Assembly (NCBI RefSeq): GCF_021916785.1
Contig: NZ_JAKCFC010000004.1
Location: 226,973 to 290,972 of the forward strand
DNA from: Mycolicibacterium lacusdiani
Lineage (GTDB): Bacteria; Actinomycetota; Actinomycetes; Mycobacteriales; Mycobacteriaceae
Length of the DNA stretch: 64,000 nt
Direction: 5' to 3'
Shown here: piece by piece, positions 1 to 9,250 of the stretch
How positions within the stretch are numbered: position 1 is the stretch's first letter
How the letters are laid out: every line of letters begins with the position of its first letter
Program-made: the position numbers and the translations under genes
Notes under the pieces: model-generated
What the model saw: only the letters and a program-made list of their open reading frames with translations
The model's database searches: none
What the model was told of the DNA's origin: nothing

Positions 1-831
1 GATCAGCGGCTTGTTCTCCTTGGCGACCGCGTAGGCGACGAAGTTGTCCAGGCTGAAGGTGTTCTCGATGATCTCGGTCGGGTCGCCCGGCTGCACGGTG
101 CCCTGCGCCTGCTGCGACGGCGCCACCCACGCGTCGATCTGCCGGGTCTTGAGGCTGCCGTAGACGGTGTTGTAGTCGGGGAACTTGACCGGGTCGAGGC
201 CCAGGGTGTCGACGACGTACGCCTCCTGGACGGTGCCCTGCACGACGCCGATCCGCTGGCCGGCGGCGAGATCGCCGAAGCCCTTGATCGCCGACCCGCT
301 CGGCACGACGAGTGAGAAGTAGCCGAAGTCGTAGCCGTTGGTGAAGCCGACCGTCTGACGGCGCGCGTCGGTGGTGGTGATCGACGAGGATCCGACGTCG
401 AAGCGCCGCGACGCCACCTGGGCCAGCAGCCCGGAGAAGTCGGTGCCGACGAAGTCGACCCGCAGGCCGAGCTTGTCGGCGATGGCGCGTAGGACCTCGT
501 TGTCGAAGCCGGTGAACTGGCCCGCGGAGTCGATGCAGATGCTGGGTGGCGCGTCGGACAGGGTGCCGACGGTGAGGACGCCGGGGGTCTGCAGACCGAG
601 GCCGTTGACGTCGACGGAGTCGATCGGCACGACGCCCTCGGTGGTGTACTTGTCGGCCCCCGGTCCCTGTGCGGCGGCGGCGAGGTTCGTGGGCAGGGCG
701 CTCGCGCTCTGGATCCCGGGCGGCGCGCACTGGTCGGCGCGCGCGGCCGGCGCCATGCCGAAGCCGAGGCCGAACATCGTCGCGACGACGAGGAGCAGGA
801 CGGCGGATTTGGAGATCCCGTCGCGTGTCAT
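1..831 (-). CDS. Amino-acid-type ABC transporter substrate-binding protein (partial)
   Basis: Extracytoplasmic solute-binding protein of family 3, the class that delivers polar amino acids or similar small solutes to an ABC permease. The N-terminus is a secretion signal: a charged start, a hydrophobic stretch (AVLLLVVATMFGLGFG) and an Ala-rich cleavage region before DQC near residue 33. The family core follows: a PSICIDSAGQFTGFDNEVLRAI-like segment around residues 95-115, then FDVGSSSITTTDAR and GFTNGYDFGYFSLVVP, typical of the two-lobed fold. The gene runs off the left edge of the window, so the last part of lobe 1 and the C-terminus are missing; 277 codons are present. The transporter partner is not visible. 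Substrate unknown. Confidence 0.85.
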   Translation of the reverse strand, partial: MTRDGISKSAVLLLVVATMFGLGFGMAPAARADQCAPPGIQSASALPTNLAAAAQGPGADKYTTEGVVPIDSVDVNGLGLQTPGVLTVGTLSDAPPSICIDSAGQFTGFDNEVLRAIADKLGLRVDFVGTDFSGLLAQVASRRFDVGSSSITTTDARRQTVGFTNGYDFGYFSLVVPSGSAIKGFGDLAAGQRIGVVQGTVQEAYVVDTLGLDPVKFPDYNTVYGSLKTRQIDAWVAPSQQAQGTVQPGDPTEIIENTFSLDNFVAYAVAKENKPLI

Positions 832-880
832 CCTCGCAACGTAGCGGTCGCCCCCACCCGGGCCAAAGGGTCCGGCTCCT

Positions 881-1558
881 TCAGAACGAAAGGTCGCCGT
901 TCGGCGACGGCGGTATCACCCGTCGCCGGATCAGTTCGGTCAGCATGATCTGGCCCAGCACGGTGGCGCGTTCCTCGCAGGCCCGGCGCGCAGGCGCGGG
1001 ATCGTGGCCGACGATCGCCGCGAACTCCGACTCGTAGAACGGCAGCAGCCGTTCCTGGTGGGCGAAGTACGTCGGCCAGAACGTGGGCGGCATCAACGTG
1101 GTCGACGCGCGGATGGCCGCCTGCAGACGCGGGCCCGCGTACTGGTCGTTGACGGCGCGGCGGAATCCGACGGCGTCGGCCCCGAAGCCCTTCGACTCCA
1201 CGCCGGCGCGCAAGCCGGCGAGGAACCCGGCCAGCCGGTCGGTGAAGTCGACGGTCGGGTCGTCGGCCGCCCGCGCCGACGCGATGCCGTTGAGGACGCC
1301 GTACAGCTCGTGATGCTCGCGGACGGCCCGCTCGTCGAAACGTTCCACGTAGGCGCCGCGGTGGTAGCGCGTCGAGACGACCCCGTCACGCTCCAGCTGA
1401 ACCAGGGCCTCCTGCACCGGAACTCGGCTGAGCGCGAGTTCGTCGGCGATCTCGTTGCGGTCGATCCGGTCCCCGGAGCGCAGTTTGCCCGTCAGGACCA
1501 GTGTCACCACGTGGGCGACCACCAGGTCCTTCTCTTTGACGCCGTACTTCTTGGGCAT
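881..1558 (-). CDS. GntR-family transcriptional regulator (Rv0043c-like)
   Basis: A 225-residue DNA-binding regulator. Residues about 10-75 form a GntR winged helix ([20 protein letters not shown], then [20 protein letters not shown]). The rest is an all-helical FadR/FCD-type effector domain. ATG at 1558 is chosen because the family starts there with MPKKYG; the reading frame stays open far upstream but as a shadow of the next gene. It sits just downstream of the LLM oxidoreductase on the same strand (75 bp gap), the same neighbour as in M. tuberculosis (Rv0043c beside Rv0044c). Ligand and target are unknown. Confidence 0.85.
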   Translation of the reverse strand: MPKKYGVKEKDLVVAHVVTLVLTGKLRSGDRIDRNEIADELALSRVPVQEALVQLERDGVVSTRYHRGAYVERFDERAVREHHELYGVLNGIASARAADDPTVDFTDRLAGFLAGLRAGVESKGFGADAVGFRRAVNDQYAGPRLQAAIRASTTLMPPTFWPTYFAHQERLLPFYESEFAAIVGHDPAPARRACEERATVLGQIMLTELIRRRVIPPSPNGDLSF

Positions 1559-1632
1559 GGCGATCCGAAGTGTCTCACGCTGACACGTCGTGCGGGGGCG
1601 GTCCGGGCGGATCGCGAGAACCGCCGTCGCGG

Positions 1633-2436
1633 TTAGCCCTTGGCCCTGTCGTTGCGCCACTTGACCAGCGCCTCGGCGGGCGCGAGGTCGTAGTCGGGGC
1701 CGTTGACGCCCATGGTCAGCAGCGTGACACCGAGGCCGACGAGTGACTCGGCGCCCTCGATCATCTGCTCGACGCTCTTCTCGGGCACGCCCGACGAGCG
1801 CTCGATCGCCGCCGGGTCGCGGCCCACGTCGGCGCAGTGCGCGTCGAGCACCTCGGCCTTGGCCGGGTAGGTGCTGGCGTCGGTAAAGCCGTGCCAGATG
1901 TGGGCGTACTCGGCCACCATCCGCAGCGTCTTCTTCTCGCCCTGGCCACCGATGAGGATCGGGATCTCGCGCACGGGTTGAGGATTCAGCTTGCCCAGCC
2001 GCGAGGTGATGCGCGGCAGCGCGGCCGCGAGATCGTTCAGCCGGCTGCCTGCGGTGCCGAACTCGTAGCCGTACTCGTCGTAGTCCTTCTCCTTCCAGCC
2101 CGATCCGATGCCAAGGATCAGCCTGCCGTCGGAGATGTTGTCGACGGTGCGTGCCATGTCGGCGAGCAGCTCGGGGTTGCGGTAGGAGTTGCAGCTCACC
2201 AGCGCGCCGATCTCGATGCGCGACGTCTGCTCCGCCCACGCGCCGAGCATCGTCCAGCACTCGTAGTGCGCGCCATCGGGGTCGCCGTAGAGCGGGAAGA
2301 AGTGATCCCAGTTGAACGCGACGTCGACGCCGATGTCCTCGGCGCGACGGACCGCGTCACGCATGTGGCCGTAGTTGGGGGAGTGCTGGGGCTGCAGCTG
2401 GACCGCGATGCGGACGGGGAAGTCAGGAGAGGTCAT
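1633..2436 (-). CDS. LLM-class (F420-dependent type) oxidoreductase, Rv0044c-like
   Basis: A 267-residue TIM-barrel oxidoreductase of the luciferase-like monooxygenase class. In mycobacteria these usually use coenzyme F420. The N-terminal strand [20 protein letters not shown] and the segments [52 protein letters not shown] and [20 protein letters not shown] are characteristic of the family. It lies between a PhoX-like phosphatase gene and the GntR regulator, all on the minus strand. A strong inverted repeat separates it from the phosphatase, so it probably has its own promoter. Substrate not predictable. Confidence 0.85.
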   Translation of the reverse strand: MTSPDFPVRIAVQLQPQHSPNYGHMRDAVRRAEDIGVDVAFNWDHFFPLYGDPDGAHYECWTMLGAWAEQTSRIEIGALVSCNSYRNPELLADMARTVDNISDGRLILGIGSGWKEKDYDEYGYEFGTAGSRLNDLAAALPRITSRLGKLNPQPVREIPILIGGQGEKKTLRMVAEYAHIWHGFTDASTYPAKAEVLDAHCADVGRDPAAIERSSGVPEKSVEQMIEGAESLVGLGVTLLTMGVNGPDYDLAPAEALVKWRNDRAKG

Positions 2437-2461
2437 GGTTCAACACATACCCGTTCTCCCG

Positions 2462-2519
2462 CGAGCAGACGCCAACTCGCACTGTGGACTACCCGTGAGT
2501 GCGAGTTGGCGTCTGCTCG
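2462..2519 (-). terminator. Perfect 22-bp inverted repeat, likely terminator
   Basis: The arms 2462-2483 (starting CGAGCAGACGCCAACTC) and 2498-2519 are exact reverse complements around a 14-nt loop. It lies 9 bp past the stop of the PhoX-like gene on the minus strand and has no long T run, as is usual for mycobacterial hairpin terminators. It could also act as a dispersed palindromic repeat. Confidence 0.7.
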
Positions 2520-2527
2520 GCATGGGA

Positions 2528-4612
2528 CTAGACGCCAATGTTGCCGCCGTCGCGCCACACCGCCACCACCGACGGGCGCGCCGTGCCGTTGCCGCCCTCG
2601 GGCCACCGCGACAGTGGGTTGTCGATGCTGTTGTCGTCGTTCTCGCCAGGGTGCTGCACGGAGACCGTGACGAAGTCGTCGGTCACGACGGGCCCACACG
2701 TCTCGGCGCCCAGCGGCACGGAGAGGAACTGCTTGGTCTCACCGCGATTCGGACCGTCGAGTGCGACGGCGAACAGTCCGTCGTTGGAGTCGAGCGCGTT
2801 GCCGTCGGTCGAGACCCACAGGTTGCCGTGGCTGTCGAACGCGAGGTTGTCGGGGCAGGAGATCGGGCTGACCTTGGTCTTGTCGAAGCCGGCGAAGTAC
2901 GTGTCGGCCGCGGCGGGGTCGCCGCACACCAGCAGCAGGTCCCAGGTGAAGACGGTGCCGGTGTGGTCGTCGGTGATCTCGAGGACCTGGCCGCTCTTGT
3001 TGTCGTTGCGGGGGTTGGCCGCGTCGACGGCAGCCTCACCGGGCGCGCCGCGTTCGTCGTTGTTGGTGAGCGCGACGTACACCTTGCCGGTCTTCGGGTT
3101 GGCCTCGAAGTCCTCGGGACGGTCCATCTTGGTGGCGCCGGCCTTGTCGGCGGCCAGCCGGGTGAACACCGCGACCTCCTGGGCGGTGAAGCCGTCGACC
3201 AGCGACTCGGCCTGGCCGCCTGCGCCCGACTTCAGTAGCGGCAGCCACGTGCCGGTGCCCGCGAACGAGCCCTTGGCGGGCAGCTTGCCGGAGCCGTCGA
3301 TCTCCGCCGCGGGGATGTCGCTGCCGAGCTTGGCGACGTACAGCGTGCCCTCGTCGAGGATCGCCATGTTGTTGGCCATCGCAGCTGTGTTCTCGAAGGC
3401 ACGGCCGGGGTCTTGAATCTTCCTGCTGGACACGAACTTGTACATGTAGTCGAAGCGCTCGTCGTCGCCGGTGTAGGCGACCACGCTTCCGTCGTCGGTG
3501 ACGTAGATGTTGGCGCCCTCGTGCTTGAGGCGGCCCATCGCGGAGTGCTTGACCGGCGTGGAGTTCGGGTCCCACGGGTTGAGTTCGACGACGTATCCGA
3601 AGCGGTTGACCTCGTTCGGTGACTTCGACACGTCGAAGCGCGGATCGAATGTCTCCCAGAGCAATTCGGTGGGCTCCAGTGCCACGCCGTAGCGCTTCTG
3701 GCGATCGGCGTCCGCCGGGTTCGCGGGTGCGCCCTCGGCTGCGCCGAAGTAGCTGTGGAAGTTCTCCTCGCCGGAGAGCACGGTGCCCCACGGGGTGACG
3801 CCGCCTGCGCAGTTGGCGAAGGTGCCCAGCACGGTGCGGCCGGTCGGATCGGCGGCGGTCTTGACGAAGTCGGTGCCCGCGGCGGGTCCGGTCAGGGTGA
3901 ACGGGGTGTCGGCGGTGATGCGCCGGTTGTAGCGGCCCATCACCGGGCGCAGACCGCCCTGGGGTGTGCGCTCTAGTTCGACGACGCCCATGCCGATCGC
4001 GGCGATCTCGATGTCGAACTGCTCGCGGGTCGGGGCCTCGGCGTCGTAGCCCGGGAACATGAACTGCGGGGTGACGTATTCGAAGTTGTTGACCAGCAGG
4101 TAGCGGCCGGCCTGTCCCTCGATCGGCATCACGGCCGCGAAGTCGTTGTTGAAGCCGAACTGCTGACGCTGCGCCGCAGCGGTCTGCTTCGTGACGTCGA
4201 AGACAGGGGCGCCGGGCAGCACCGGGTCACCCCAGCTGATGACGACGCCCTGCTGGTAGCCCGAGGGGATGACGACGGCGTCCTCGCTGTTGGGAGCCAC
4301 CGCGTCGAACTTCATGCCGGGCAGCGTCTCGGGCGGTGCGGGCGTGGTGGACGACGATGCCTGGGGCGTATCGCTGCTGGTCGAGCATGCGGCCAGGACC
4401 GAACCGGCGCCGACGGCGAGCACGGTGACGCCTGCGGTCTGCAGCACCGAGCGACGCGACATCCGCTTGACGATGTCGCCGAAGTACTCGTTGTCACTGG
4501 TGTTCGGTGCGGGCTTCGAGCAGGCGTCGCCGCACTTGTAGCGGCAGGTGACGTGCTGCCGCGAGGATCGGCCGTTGTGCGAGATCAGCAGATTGAGTGG
4601 GACGAGCGCCAT
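2528..4612 (-). CDS. PhoX-family phosphatase (DUF839), Tat-exported lipoprotein
   Basis: A 694-residue protein of the PhoX/DUF839 family, metal-dependent alkaline phosphatases or phosphodiesterases acting outside the cytoplasm. The unusually long N-terminus has four cysteines (CRYKCGDAC and others) before a twin-arginine signal: MSRRSVLQTAG at residues 51-61, a hydrophobic stretch, then lipobox LAAC with the acceptor Cys near residue 76. Family segments include NNFEYVTPQFMFPGY, PWGTVLSGEENFHSYFG, LKHEGANIYVTDDGSVVAYTGDDERFDYMYKF, RPEDFEANPKTGKVYVALTNN and CPDNLAFDSHGNLWVSTDG. The pre-Tat extension is common to PhoX proteins, so ATG 4612 is kept. Phosphate-starvation control would be expected, but no Pho box was identified. 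Confidence 0.88.
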   Translation of the reverse strand: MALVPLNLLISHNGRSSRQHVTCRYKCGDACSKPAPNTSDNEYFGDIVKRMSRRSVLQTAGVTVLAVGAGSVLAACSTSSDTPQASSSTTPAPPETLPGMKFDAVAPNSEDAVVIPSGYQQGVVISWGDPVLPGAPVFDVTKQTAAAQRQQFGFNNDFAAVMPIEGQAGRYLLVNNFEYVTPQFMFPGYDAEAPTREQFDIEIAAIGMGVVELERTPQGGLRPVMGRYNRRITADTPFTLTGPAAGTDFVKTAADPTGRTVLGTFANCAGGVTPWGTVLSGEENFHSYFGAAEGAPANPADADRQKRYGVALEPTELLWETFDPRFDVSKSPNEVNRFGYVVELNPWDPNSTPVKHSAMGRLKHEGANIYVTDDGSVVAYTGDDERFDYMYKFVSSRKIQDPGRAFENTAAMANNMAILDEGTLYVAKLGSDIPAAEIDGSGKLPAKGSFAGTGTWLPLLKSGAGGQAESLVDGFTAQEVAVFTRLAADKAGATKMDRPEDFEANPKTGKVYVALTNNDERGAPGEAAVDAANPRNDNKSGQVLEITDDHTGTVFTWDLLLVCGDPAAADTYFAGFDKTKVSPISCPDNLAFDSHGNLWVSTDGNALDSNDGLFAVALDGPNRGETKQFLSVPLGAETCGPVVTDDFVTVSVQHPGENDDNSIDNPLSRWPEGGNGTARPSVVAVWRDGGNIGV

Positions 4613-4746
4613 CGTCGATGGTTCCTTTCGCGAATCGACGCGGCCAGGGCTGTGGCCGCGTCATTCGTGAACCTAACGACGCCAGGGAAGCATTCGCCAA
4701 CGATTGGGTGAACGGACGGGGGCGAGCGCAATGACGGGAGCGAGCG

Positions 4747-4887
4747 TCAGGCGGGGCCCGGCTCGGTGGCGGGCGCCGGCTCAGACGGGTCCACCGGCAC
4801 CAGGCGCTCGGGAACCTCCTGCGGCGTGAGGCGCTCGGGTGTCTCGGCGGGAGTCAACGGCTCTGCTGGTTCTGCTGGTGCAGTCAT
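4747..4887 (-). CDS. Short Pro/Glu-rich hypothetical peptide
   Basis: An ATG-started frame of 46 codons reading MTAPAEPAEPLTPAETPERL and then a second near-copy of the TPxxxPERL unit. It lies 40 bp downstream of the alpha/beta hydrolase on the same strand. The composition is very low complexity (Pro, Glu, Ala), with no predicted fold. Codon third positions are GC-rich as in neighbouring genes. It could be a real small gene or chance; nothing else identifies it. Confidence 0.35.
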   Translation of the reverse strand: MTAPAEPAEPLTPAETPERLTPQEVPERLVPVDPSEPAPATEPGPA

Positions 4888-4927
4888 GAGCGGCGGCTAC
4901 CCGATTCGGTCGCCGACCAACCAATCC

Positions 4928-5830
4928 TCAGACCGCGAGCACGCCGCGCAGGATGTCGACCAGCGCCTTGGGTTGATCGCCCTGCACCGAGTGTCCGGCG
5001 TCGGGGACGACGTGTGTCGTCTTGAAGCCGGGCGCGCCGTTGGCGAACGCCTCGGCGTCCTCGTCGTTGACGAAGAACGAGTTGGCGCCCCGCACCAGGG
5101 TGGTCGGCATCGTGATCGATGGGACGTCGTCCCACAGCCCTTCGAAGCCGTCGCCCTTGCGGAACGAGTCGTAACGCCACGTCCAGGTGCCGTCGTCGAG
5201 CTGCTTGGTGTTGTGGAACACGCCACGCCGCAACGACTTCCGATCGCGGTTCGGGGCGGCGGCGACGGTCACGTCGAGCATCGCCTCGAAGCTGTCGAAG
5301 GTGCGGTCACCCTTGACCAGGGCGACGGCGCCCAGTTGCGCCTTCGTCATCTCCTCGTGGCGTTCCGGGGCCGATGGCGTGACGTCGACGAGTATGAGTT
5401 CAGGGACAAGCGCGGGTTCGGTTGCGGCGAGGCGCAGCGCGGTCAGCCCGCCCAGCGACATGCCCACGACCAGGCGTGGAGTGGGTGCCCAGCCGCGCAG
5501 GATGGGCCGCAGCGTCTCGGCATTGAGCTTCGGGCCGTAGTCGCCGTCCTTCCGCCACGCCGATCGGCCGTGCCCGGGCAGGTCGATGGCGAGGGCAGGC
5601 AGGCCGAGCCCGAGGATGACGGTGTCCCACGTGTGCGCGTTCTGCCCGCCGCCGTGCAGGAACACGATGGCGGGGGAGTTGCCGCCCCACCGCAACGCGC
5701 TGATCGGGCCGGACTCGATTCGTTCGACGGGCAGGACCGCCTCGGCGCCGATCTGATCGGCGTTCTCGGACAGCAGCCCGAACTCGTCGAGTGAGAGCAG
5801 TTCGTCGTCCGAGATCTCCGCGTTCGCCAC
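4928..5830 (-). CDS. Alpha/beta hydrolase, Rv0045c-like esterase
   Basis: A 300-residue serine hydrolase. It shows the oxyanion segment FLHGGGQNAHTWD (residues about 57-69), DLPGHGRS (83-90), the nucleophile elbow GMSLGG with Ser125, and the catalytic His in DAGHSVQGDQP (His280). The acid is likely in the LVRGANSFFVNDED region. Position and size match M. tuberculosis Rv0045c, an esterase acting on short ester substrates. It is separated from ino1 upstream by a hairpin. The physiological substrate is unknown. Confidence 0.88.
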   Translation of the reverse strand: MANAEISDDELLSLDEFGLLSENADQIGAEAVLPVERIESGPISALRWGGNSPAIVFLHGGGQNAHTWDTVILGLGLPALAIDLPGHGRSAWRKDGDYGPKLNAETLRPILRGWAPTPRLVVGMSLGGLTALRLAATEPALVPELILVDVTPSAPERHEEMTKAQLGAVALVKGDRTFDSFEAMLDVTVAAAPNRDRKSLRRGVFHNTKQLDDGTWTWRYDSFRKGDGFEGLWDDVPSITMPTTLVRGANSFFVNDEDAEAFANGAPGFKTTHVVPDAGHSVQGDQPKALVDILRGVLAV

Positions 5831-5855
5831 GATCGGACCATACCGAAGCGCGGTT

Positions 5856-5896
5856 TGTGGAGTATCTCCCGCGCTGACCGCGGGAGATACTCCACA
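5856..5896 (-). terminator. Perfect 18-bp hairpin after ino1
   Basis: The arms 5856-5873 (TGTGGAGTATCTCCCGCG) and 5879-5896 are exact reverse complements with a 5-nt loop CTGAC. It starts 3 bp past the ino1 stop on the minus strand and ends transcription before the hydrolase gene. A minus-strand terminator is the simplest reading. Confidence 0.75.
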
Positions 5897-5899
5897 GAA

Positions 5900-6985
5900 T
5901 CACTCGCCTGCGATGAACTTCTCGAGCTGCGTGCGCGCGATGTCGTCGGCCAGCTGCTTCGGCGGGCTCTTCATCAGGTACGCCGAGGCGGCCTCGATCG
6001 GTCCGCCGATGCCGCGGTCGAGGGCGATCTTCGCCGCACGCACCGCGTCGATGATGATGCCTGCCGAGTTCGGCGAGTCCCATACCTCGAGCTTGTACTC
6101 GAGGTTCAGCGGCACGTCGCCGAAGGCGCGGCCCTCGAGGCGGACGTAGGCCCACTTGCGGTCGTCGAGCCACGCGACGTGGTCCGACGGGCCGATGTGG
6201 ACGTTCCGGTCCTCGATCTTGTCGGCCAGCGAGCCGGTCAGGTTCGACGTCACGGCCTGGGTCTTGGAGACCTTCTTGGACTGGAGACGCTCGCGCTCGA
6301 GCATGTTCTTGAAGTCCATGTTGCCGCCGACGTTGAGCTGGTAGGTGCGGTCGAGCGTGACGCCGCGGTCCTCGAACAGCTTGGCCATCACGCGGTGGGT
6401 GATGGTGGCACCGACCTGGCTCTTGATGTCGTCGCCGACGATCGGCACGCCCGCGTCGGCGAACTTCTTGGCCCACACCGGGTCCGAGGCGATGAACACG
6501 GGCAGAGCGTTGACGAACGCCACGCCGGCGTCGATCGCGCACTGGGCGTAGAACTTGTCGGCGTCATCGGAGCCCACCGGCAGGTAGGACACCAGCACGT
6601 CGACGTTCGCGTCCTTGAGCGCCTTGACGACGTCGACCGGATCCGAGTCGGACAGTTCGATGGTCTCGGCGTAGTACTTGCCGATGCCGTCGAGGGTCGG
6701 GCCGCGCTGCACCGTGACGTCGGTGGGTGGCACGTCGGCGATCTTGATCGTGTTGTTCTCCGAGGCGAAGATCGCCTCGGACAGGTCGAAGCCGACCTTC
6801 TTGGCGTCCACGTCGAACGCGGCGACGAACTTGACGTCGCGGACGTGGTACGGGCCCAGCTTGACGTGCATCAGGCCGGGGACGTTGGCGTTCTCGTCTG
6901 CGTCCTGGTAGTACTGCACACCTTGGACCAGCGAGGACGCGCAGTTACCTACGCCGACAATCGCGACGCGAACCTCGTTCGACAT
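5900..6985 (-). CDS. ino1: myo-inositol-1-phosphate synthase
   Basis: A 361-residue cytosolic enzyme that converts glucose 6-phosphate to inositol 1-phosphate using NAD+. This is the first step to phosphatidylinositol, mannosides and mycothiol in mycobacteria. The N-terminus [19 protein letters not shown] is the NAD-binding GxGxxxS loop. [37 protein letters not shown] and [20 protein letters not shown] are family signatures, and the lysines of the active site lie in [12 protein letters not shown] and [19 protein letters not shown]. Length equals that of other actinobacterial Ino1 proteins. The PadR gene lies 46 bp upstream, as in Rv0046c-Rv0047c. Confidence 0.97.
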   Translation of the reverse strand: MSNEVRVAIVGVGNCASSLVQGVQYYQDADENANVPGLMHVKLGPYHVRDVKFVAAFDVDAKKVGFDLSEAIFASENNTIKIADVPPTDVTVQRGPTLDGIGKYYAETIELSDSDPVDVVKALKDANVDVLVSYLPVGSDDADKFYAQCAIDAGVAFVNALPVFIASDPVWAKKFADAGVPIVGDDIKSQVGATITHRVMAKLFEDRGVTLDRTYQLNVGGNMDFKNMLERERLQSKKVSKTQAVTSNLTGSLADKIEDRNVHIGPSDHVAWLDDRKWAYVRLEGRAFGDVPLNLEYKLEVWDSPNSAGIIIDAVRAAKIALDRGIGGPIEAASAYLMKSPPKQLADDIARTQLEKFIAGE

Positions 6986-7031
6986 GGGACTTCTCCTTCT
7001 CGGTACTGATCTTCGGTTCTGATTCGGGTGC

Positions 7032-7580
7032 TTACGAGCTGCCTTCGGGGTGGCCTTGGGCCCCCCGTTCGGCGGCGATCAAGTCGTTGAGCCACTTCAC
7101 TTCTCGCTCGCTGGACTCCAAGCCGAGCTGATGCAGCTGCTTGGTGTACCGGTCGAACGAACTGCTGGCCCGCGCGACGGCTTCACGCAGACCTTCCCGT
7201 CGTTCCTCGACCTGCCTGCGACGGCCTTCGAGGATGCGCATGCGAGCTTCGGCAGGCGTTCGGTTGAAGAACGCCAGGTGGACGCCGAAGCCGTCGTCGG
7301 TGTAGTTCTGCGGTCCCGTGTCGGCGACCAGCTCTGCGAAGCGCTGCTTGCCCGCGTCGGAGAGCTTGTAGACCCGGCGTGCCCGGCGAACCTTGACGGC
7401 TCCGACGGGCGCGGCCTCCTCGACGATCAACCCGTCGGCCTGCATGCGGCGCAGAGCGGGGTAGAGCGAACCGTAGGAGAAGGCGCGGAACGCCCCCAGC
7501 AGGCCCGTCAGCCGCTTGCGCAACTCGTAGCCGTGCATCGGCGATTCGAGCAGTAGCCCCAGAACGGCCAGTTCCAGCAC
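7032..7580 (-). CDS. PadR-family transcriptional regulator (Rv0047c-like)
   Basis: A 182-residue PadR regulator. The N-terminal winged helix ([41 protein letters not shown]) is followed by a coiled helical tail (residues about 115-175) used for dimerisation. An upstream GTG at 7589 is in frame, but the GAGGGGG ribosome site is 8 nt before GTG 7580, and the family starts MLELA, so 7580 is preferred. It precedes ino1 in what is probably one transcript. Two dyads upstream may be its operator, making it a candidate autoregulator and ino1 regulator (inference). Confidence 0.88.
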   Translation of the reverse strand: MLELAVLGLLLESPMHGYELRKRLTGLLGAFRAFSYGSLYPALRRMQADGLIVEEAAPVGAVKVRRARRVYKLSDAGKQRFAELVADTGPQNYTDDGFGVHLAFFNRTPAEARMRILEGRRRQVEERREGLREAVARASSSFDRYTKQLHQLGLESSEREVKWLNDLIAAERGAQGHPEGSS

Positions 7581-7645
7581 TCGAATCACCCCCTCGGATT
7601 TCGCGCGGCTGAGCCGCTACGACAGTTCGACACCTCGCGCAACTG

Positions 7646-7675
7646 TATCGCACCGATATATGCGGCGCTATAGCG
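7646..7675 (-). promoter_or_regulatory. Candidate PadR operator: two adjacent dyads
   Basis: TATCG-CAC-CGATA (7646-7658) is a perfect dyad. It is followed 7 nt later by the 10-bp palindrome CGCTATAGCG (7666-7675). The A+T content stands out against the GC-rich surroundings, about 65-95 bp upstream of the PadR start on the minus strand. Assignment to PadR is inference from position. Confidence 0.4.
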
Positions 7676-7787
7676 GGGACACGTCCAGTTCAGATTGCGT
7701 TCACCTCGACGCCGCGAAGATGCCGCGAAGATGCCCCGAATCACCGCGTTCACGCGCGAACGTGACGCTGGAGTCGCGTGGGAAGCC

Positions 7788-7811
7788 GAGCGTGACGCTG
7801 GCGTCACGCTC
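7788..7811 (-). terminator. Hairpin terminator after the DUF1707 gene
   Basis: GAGCGTGACGC (7788-7798) and GCGTCACGCTC (7801-7811) are exact reverse complements separated by 2 nt, 20 bp past the stop of the gene ending at 7832. Two looser copies of CGTGACGCTGG precede it. Confidence 0.5.
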
Positions 7812-7831
7812 GAGGCCGAGAGACGACGGGA

Positions 7832-8707
7832 TCAGTCGTCGACGTAGTCGATGCGCTTGATCTCGCCGTTGGCGCCGAACGTGATCGACCCGCTGCCGAA
7901 CTCGCTGGAGACGTTGGCCCGGATGGTGAGTTCGCCCGGGGTCTGCGGCTCGCGCGCGGGGTCGACGGTCAGATAGGTGCTGTCTCTCTTCACGTCCGCC
8001 GGGTTCATGCCGACGGTCTCGGGAGCGCCGCGAAGGAGTTCGACGGCCTTGACCACGTCGAACGCCGCGAGGTCCACCAGCACGTCGTCGTCACCGGTGG
8101 CCGACGTGGACGGGTCGTCGAAGCCGCCGCGATAGGTGTAGCGCAGCGTGCGGCGCTCGTCGGCCGGATCGGCGCGCGCGACGACGGCGTAGTCGGGGTA
8201 GACGACCACGCTGTACCCCATGGTGTCGCCGAAGCGCTGGCGCATCTGCTCGAACAGCCCGTTCAAGCCGCCGAGGGACTGCAGTTGGCGCGGCGGCGTC
8301 AGCACCTTTCCCTCTACGCCGTCGGACTTCGCGCCAGGGTCGGTCTGGAAGCTCAGCGGCGACGACGTGTTGCCGTACAGCCCCCAGCCGATTGCGATGC
8401 CGAGCACCACCAGCACGCCCGCCGTGGCGAGGCGCAGGCCCCAGCCCGCGCCGGTGCTGACGCCGGCCGCGCGCAGGCGCGACGGCTTCTGCAGGTCGGG
8501 CATCTGGACGGGGGCGTTGTCGTTCTGCAGGTCGTCGACGAGGGACTGCAGATCGCCGAGCGTGGCCGCCGTCGTCGCCAGCCCGACGCGCGTGCGGTGC
8601 TCCTCCATGGAGAGCTGGCCGTCGGCGAGCGCGCTGTCCAATACCTGGCACGTGTTGTTGCGATCGACGTCCCTCGCCCGGGTGTGTGCTGTCTGCCGTG
8701 TCGCCAC
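7832..8707 (-). CDS. DUF1707-containing membrane protein (Rv0048c-like)
   Basis: A 291-residue protein. Residues about 8-60 are a DUF1707 domain (RARDVDRNNTCQVLDSALADGQLSMEEH...TLGDLQSLVDDLQ). One transmembrane segment follows (LRLATAGVLVVLGIAIGWGLYG, about residues 90-112), then an extracytoplasmic C-terminal domain without recognised motifs. GTG 8707 is chosen because the DUF1707 domain begins directly after it and the length then matches Rv0048c. The frame is open further upstream without coding character. It is divergent from the DUF5318 gene. Function unknown; DUF1707 proteins are often cell-envelope associated. Confidence 0.8.
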   Translation of the reverse strand: MATRQTAHTRARDVDRNNTCQVLDSALADGQLSMEEHRTRVGLATTAATLGDLQSLVDDLQNDNAPVQMPDLQKPSRLRAAGVSTGAGWGLRLATAGVLVVLGIAIGWGLYGNTSSPLSFQTDPGAKSDGVEGKVLTPPRQLQSLGGLNGLFEQMRQRFGDTMGYSVVVYPDYAVVARADPADERRTLRYTYRGGFDDPSTSATGDDDVLVDLAAFDVVKAVELLRGAPETVGMNPADVKRDSTYLTVDPAREPQTPGELTIRANVSSEFGSGSITFGANGEIKRIDYVDD

Positions 8708-8818
8708 GGTCAAGATCGTAGGAGTTCGCACCCCATCTGCGCAGACCAGATGCCAAACCGGGGCGGCGCGCGCACGGCCGCGCCTCCGCCGTGGACGCCC
8801 CGACGTACTCTGGTCCAC

Positions 8819-9250
8819 GTGCGATTGCAGCGACAGGTGGTGGACTACGCGCTCAAGCGGCGGTCCCTGCTCGCAGAGGTGTACTCCGGGCGCACCGGCG
8901 TCACCGAGGTCTGCGACGCGAACCCCTATCTGCTGCGCGCAGCGAAATTCCATGGCAAGCAAAGCGAGGTGACGTGCCCGATCTGCAGGAAGGAACAGCT
9001 CACGCTGGTGTCCTGGGTGTTCGGCGAGCATCTCGGCGCCGTCTCCGGGTCCGCGCGCTCCACCGAGGAGCTGGTGCTCCTGGCCGCGCGCTTCGAGGAG
9101 TTCAAGGTCCACGTGGTCGAGGTGTGCCGCACCTGCAGCTGGAATCACCTGGTCAAGTCGTACGTGCTCGGTGCCCCAGGCCCGCCGAAGGCGAAGAACG
9201 CACGCGGCTCACGAGCGGCGCGCTCCGGCGCGCGCACGGCCAGTGAATAG
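8819..9250 (+). CDS. DUF5318-family protein (Rv0049-like)
   Basis: A 143-residue cytosolic protein starting at GTG 8819 (VRLQRQVVDYALKRRSLLAEV). It contains two CxxC pairs, VTCPICRKEQ and EVCRTCSWNH, suggesting a bound zinc. The start matches Rv0049 and removes a long non-coding extension of the frame. Its stop overlaps the ponA1 start by 8 bp, so translation is probably coupled, linking it to cell-wall synthesis by context only. Molecular function unknown. Confidence 0.82.
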   Translation: MRLQRQVVDYALKRRSLLAEVYSGRTGVTEVCDANPYLLRAAKFHGKQSEVTCPICRKEQLTLVSWVFGEHLGAVSGSARSTEELVLLAARFEEFKVHVVEVCRTCSWNHLVKSYVLGAPGPPKAKNARGSRAARSGARTASE

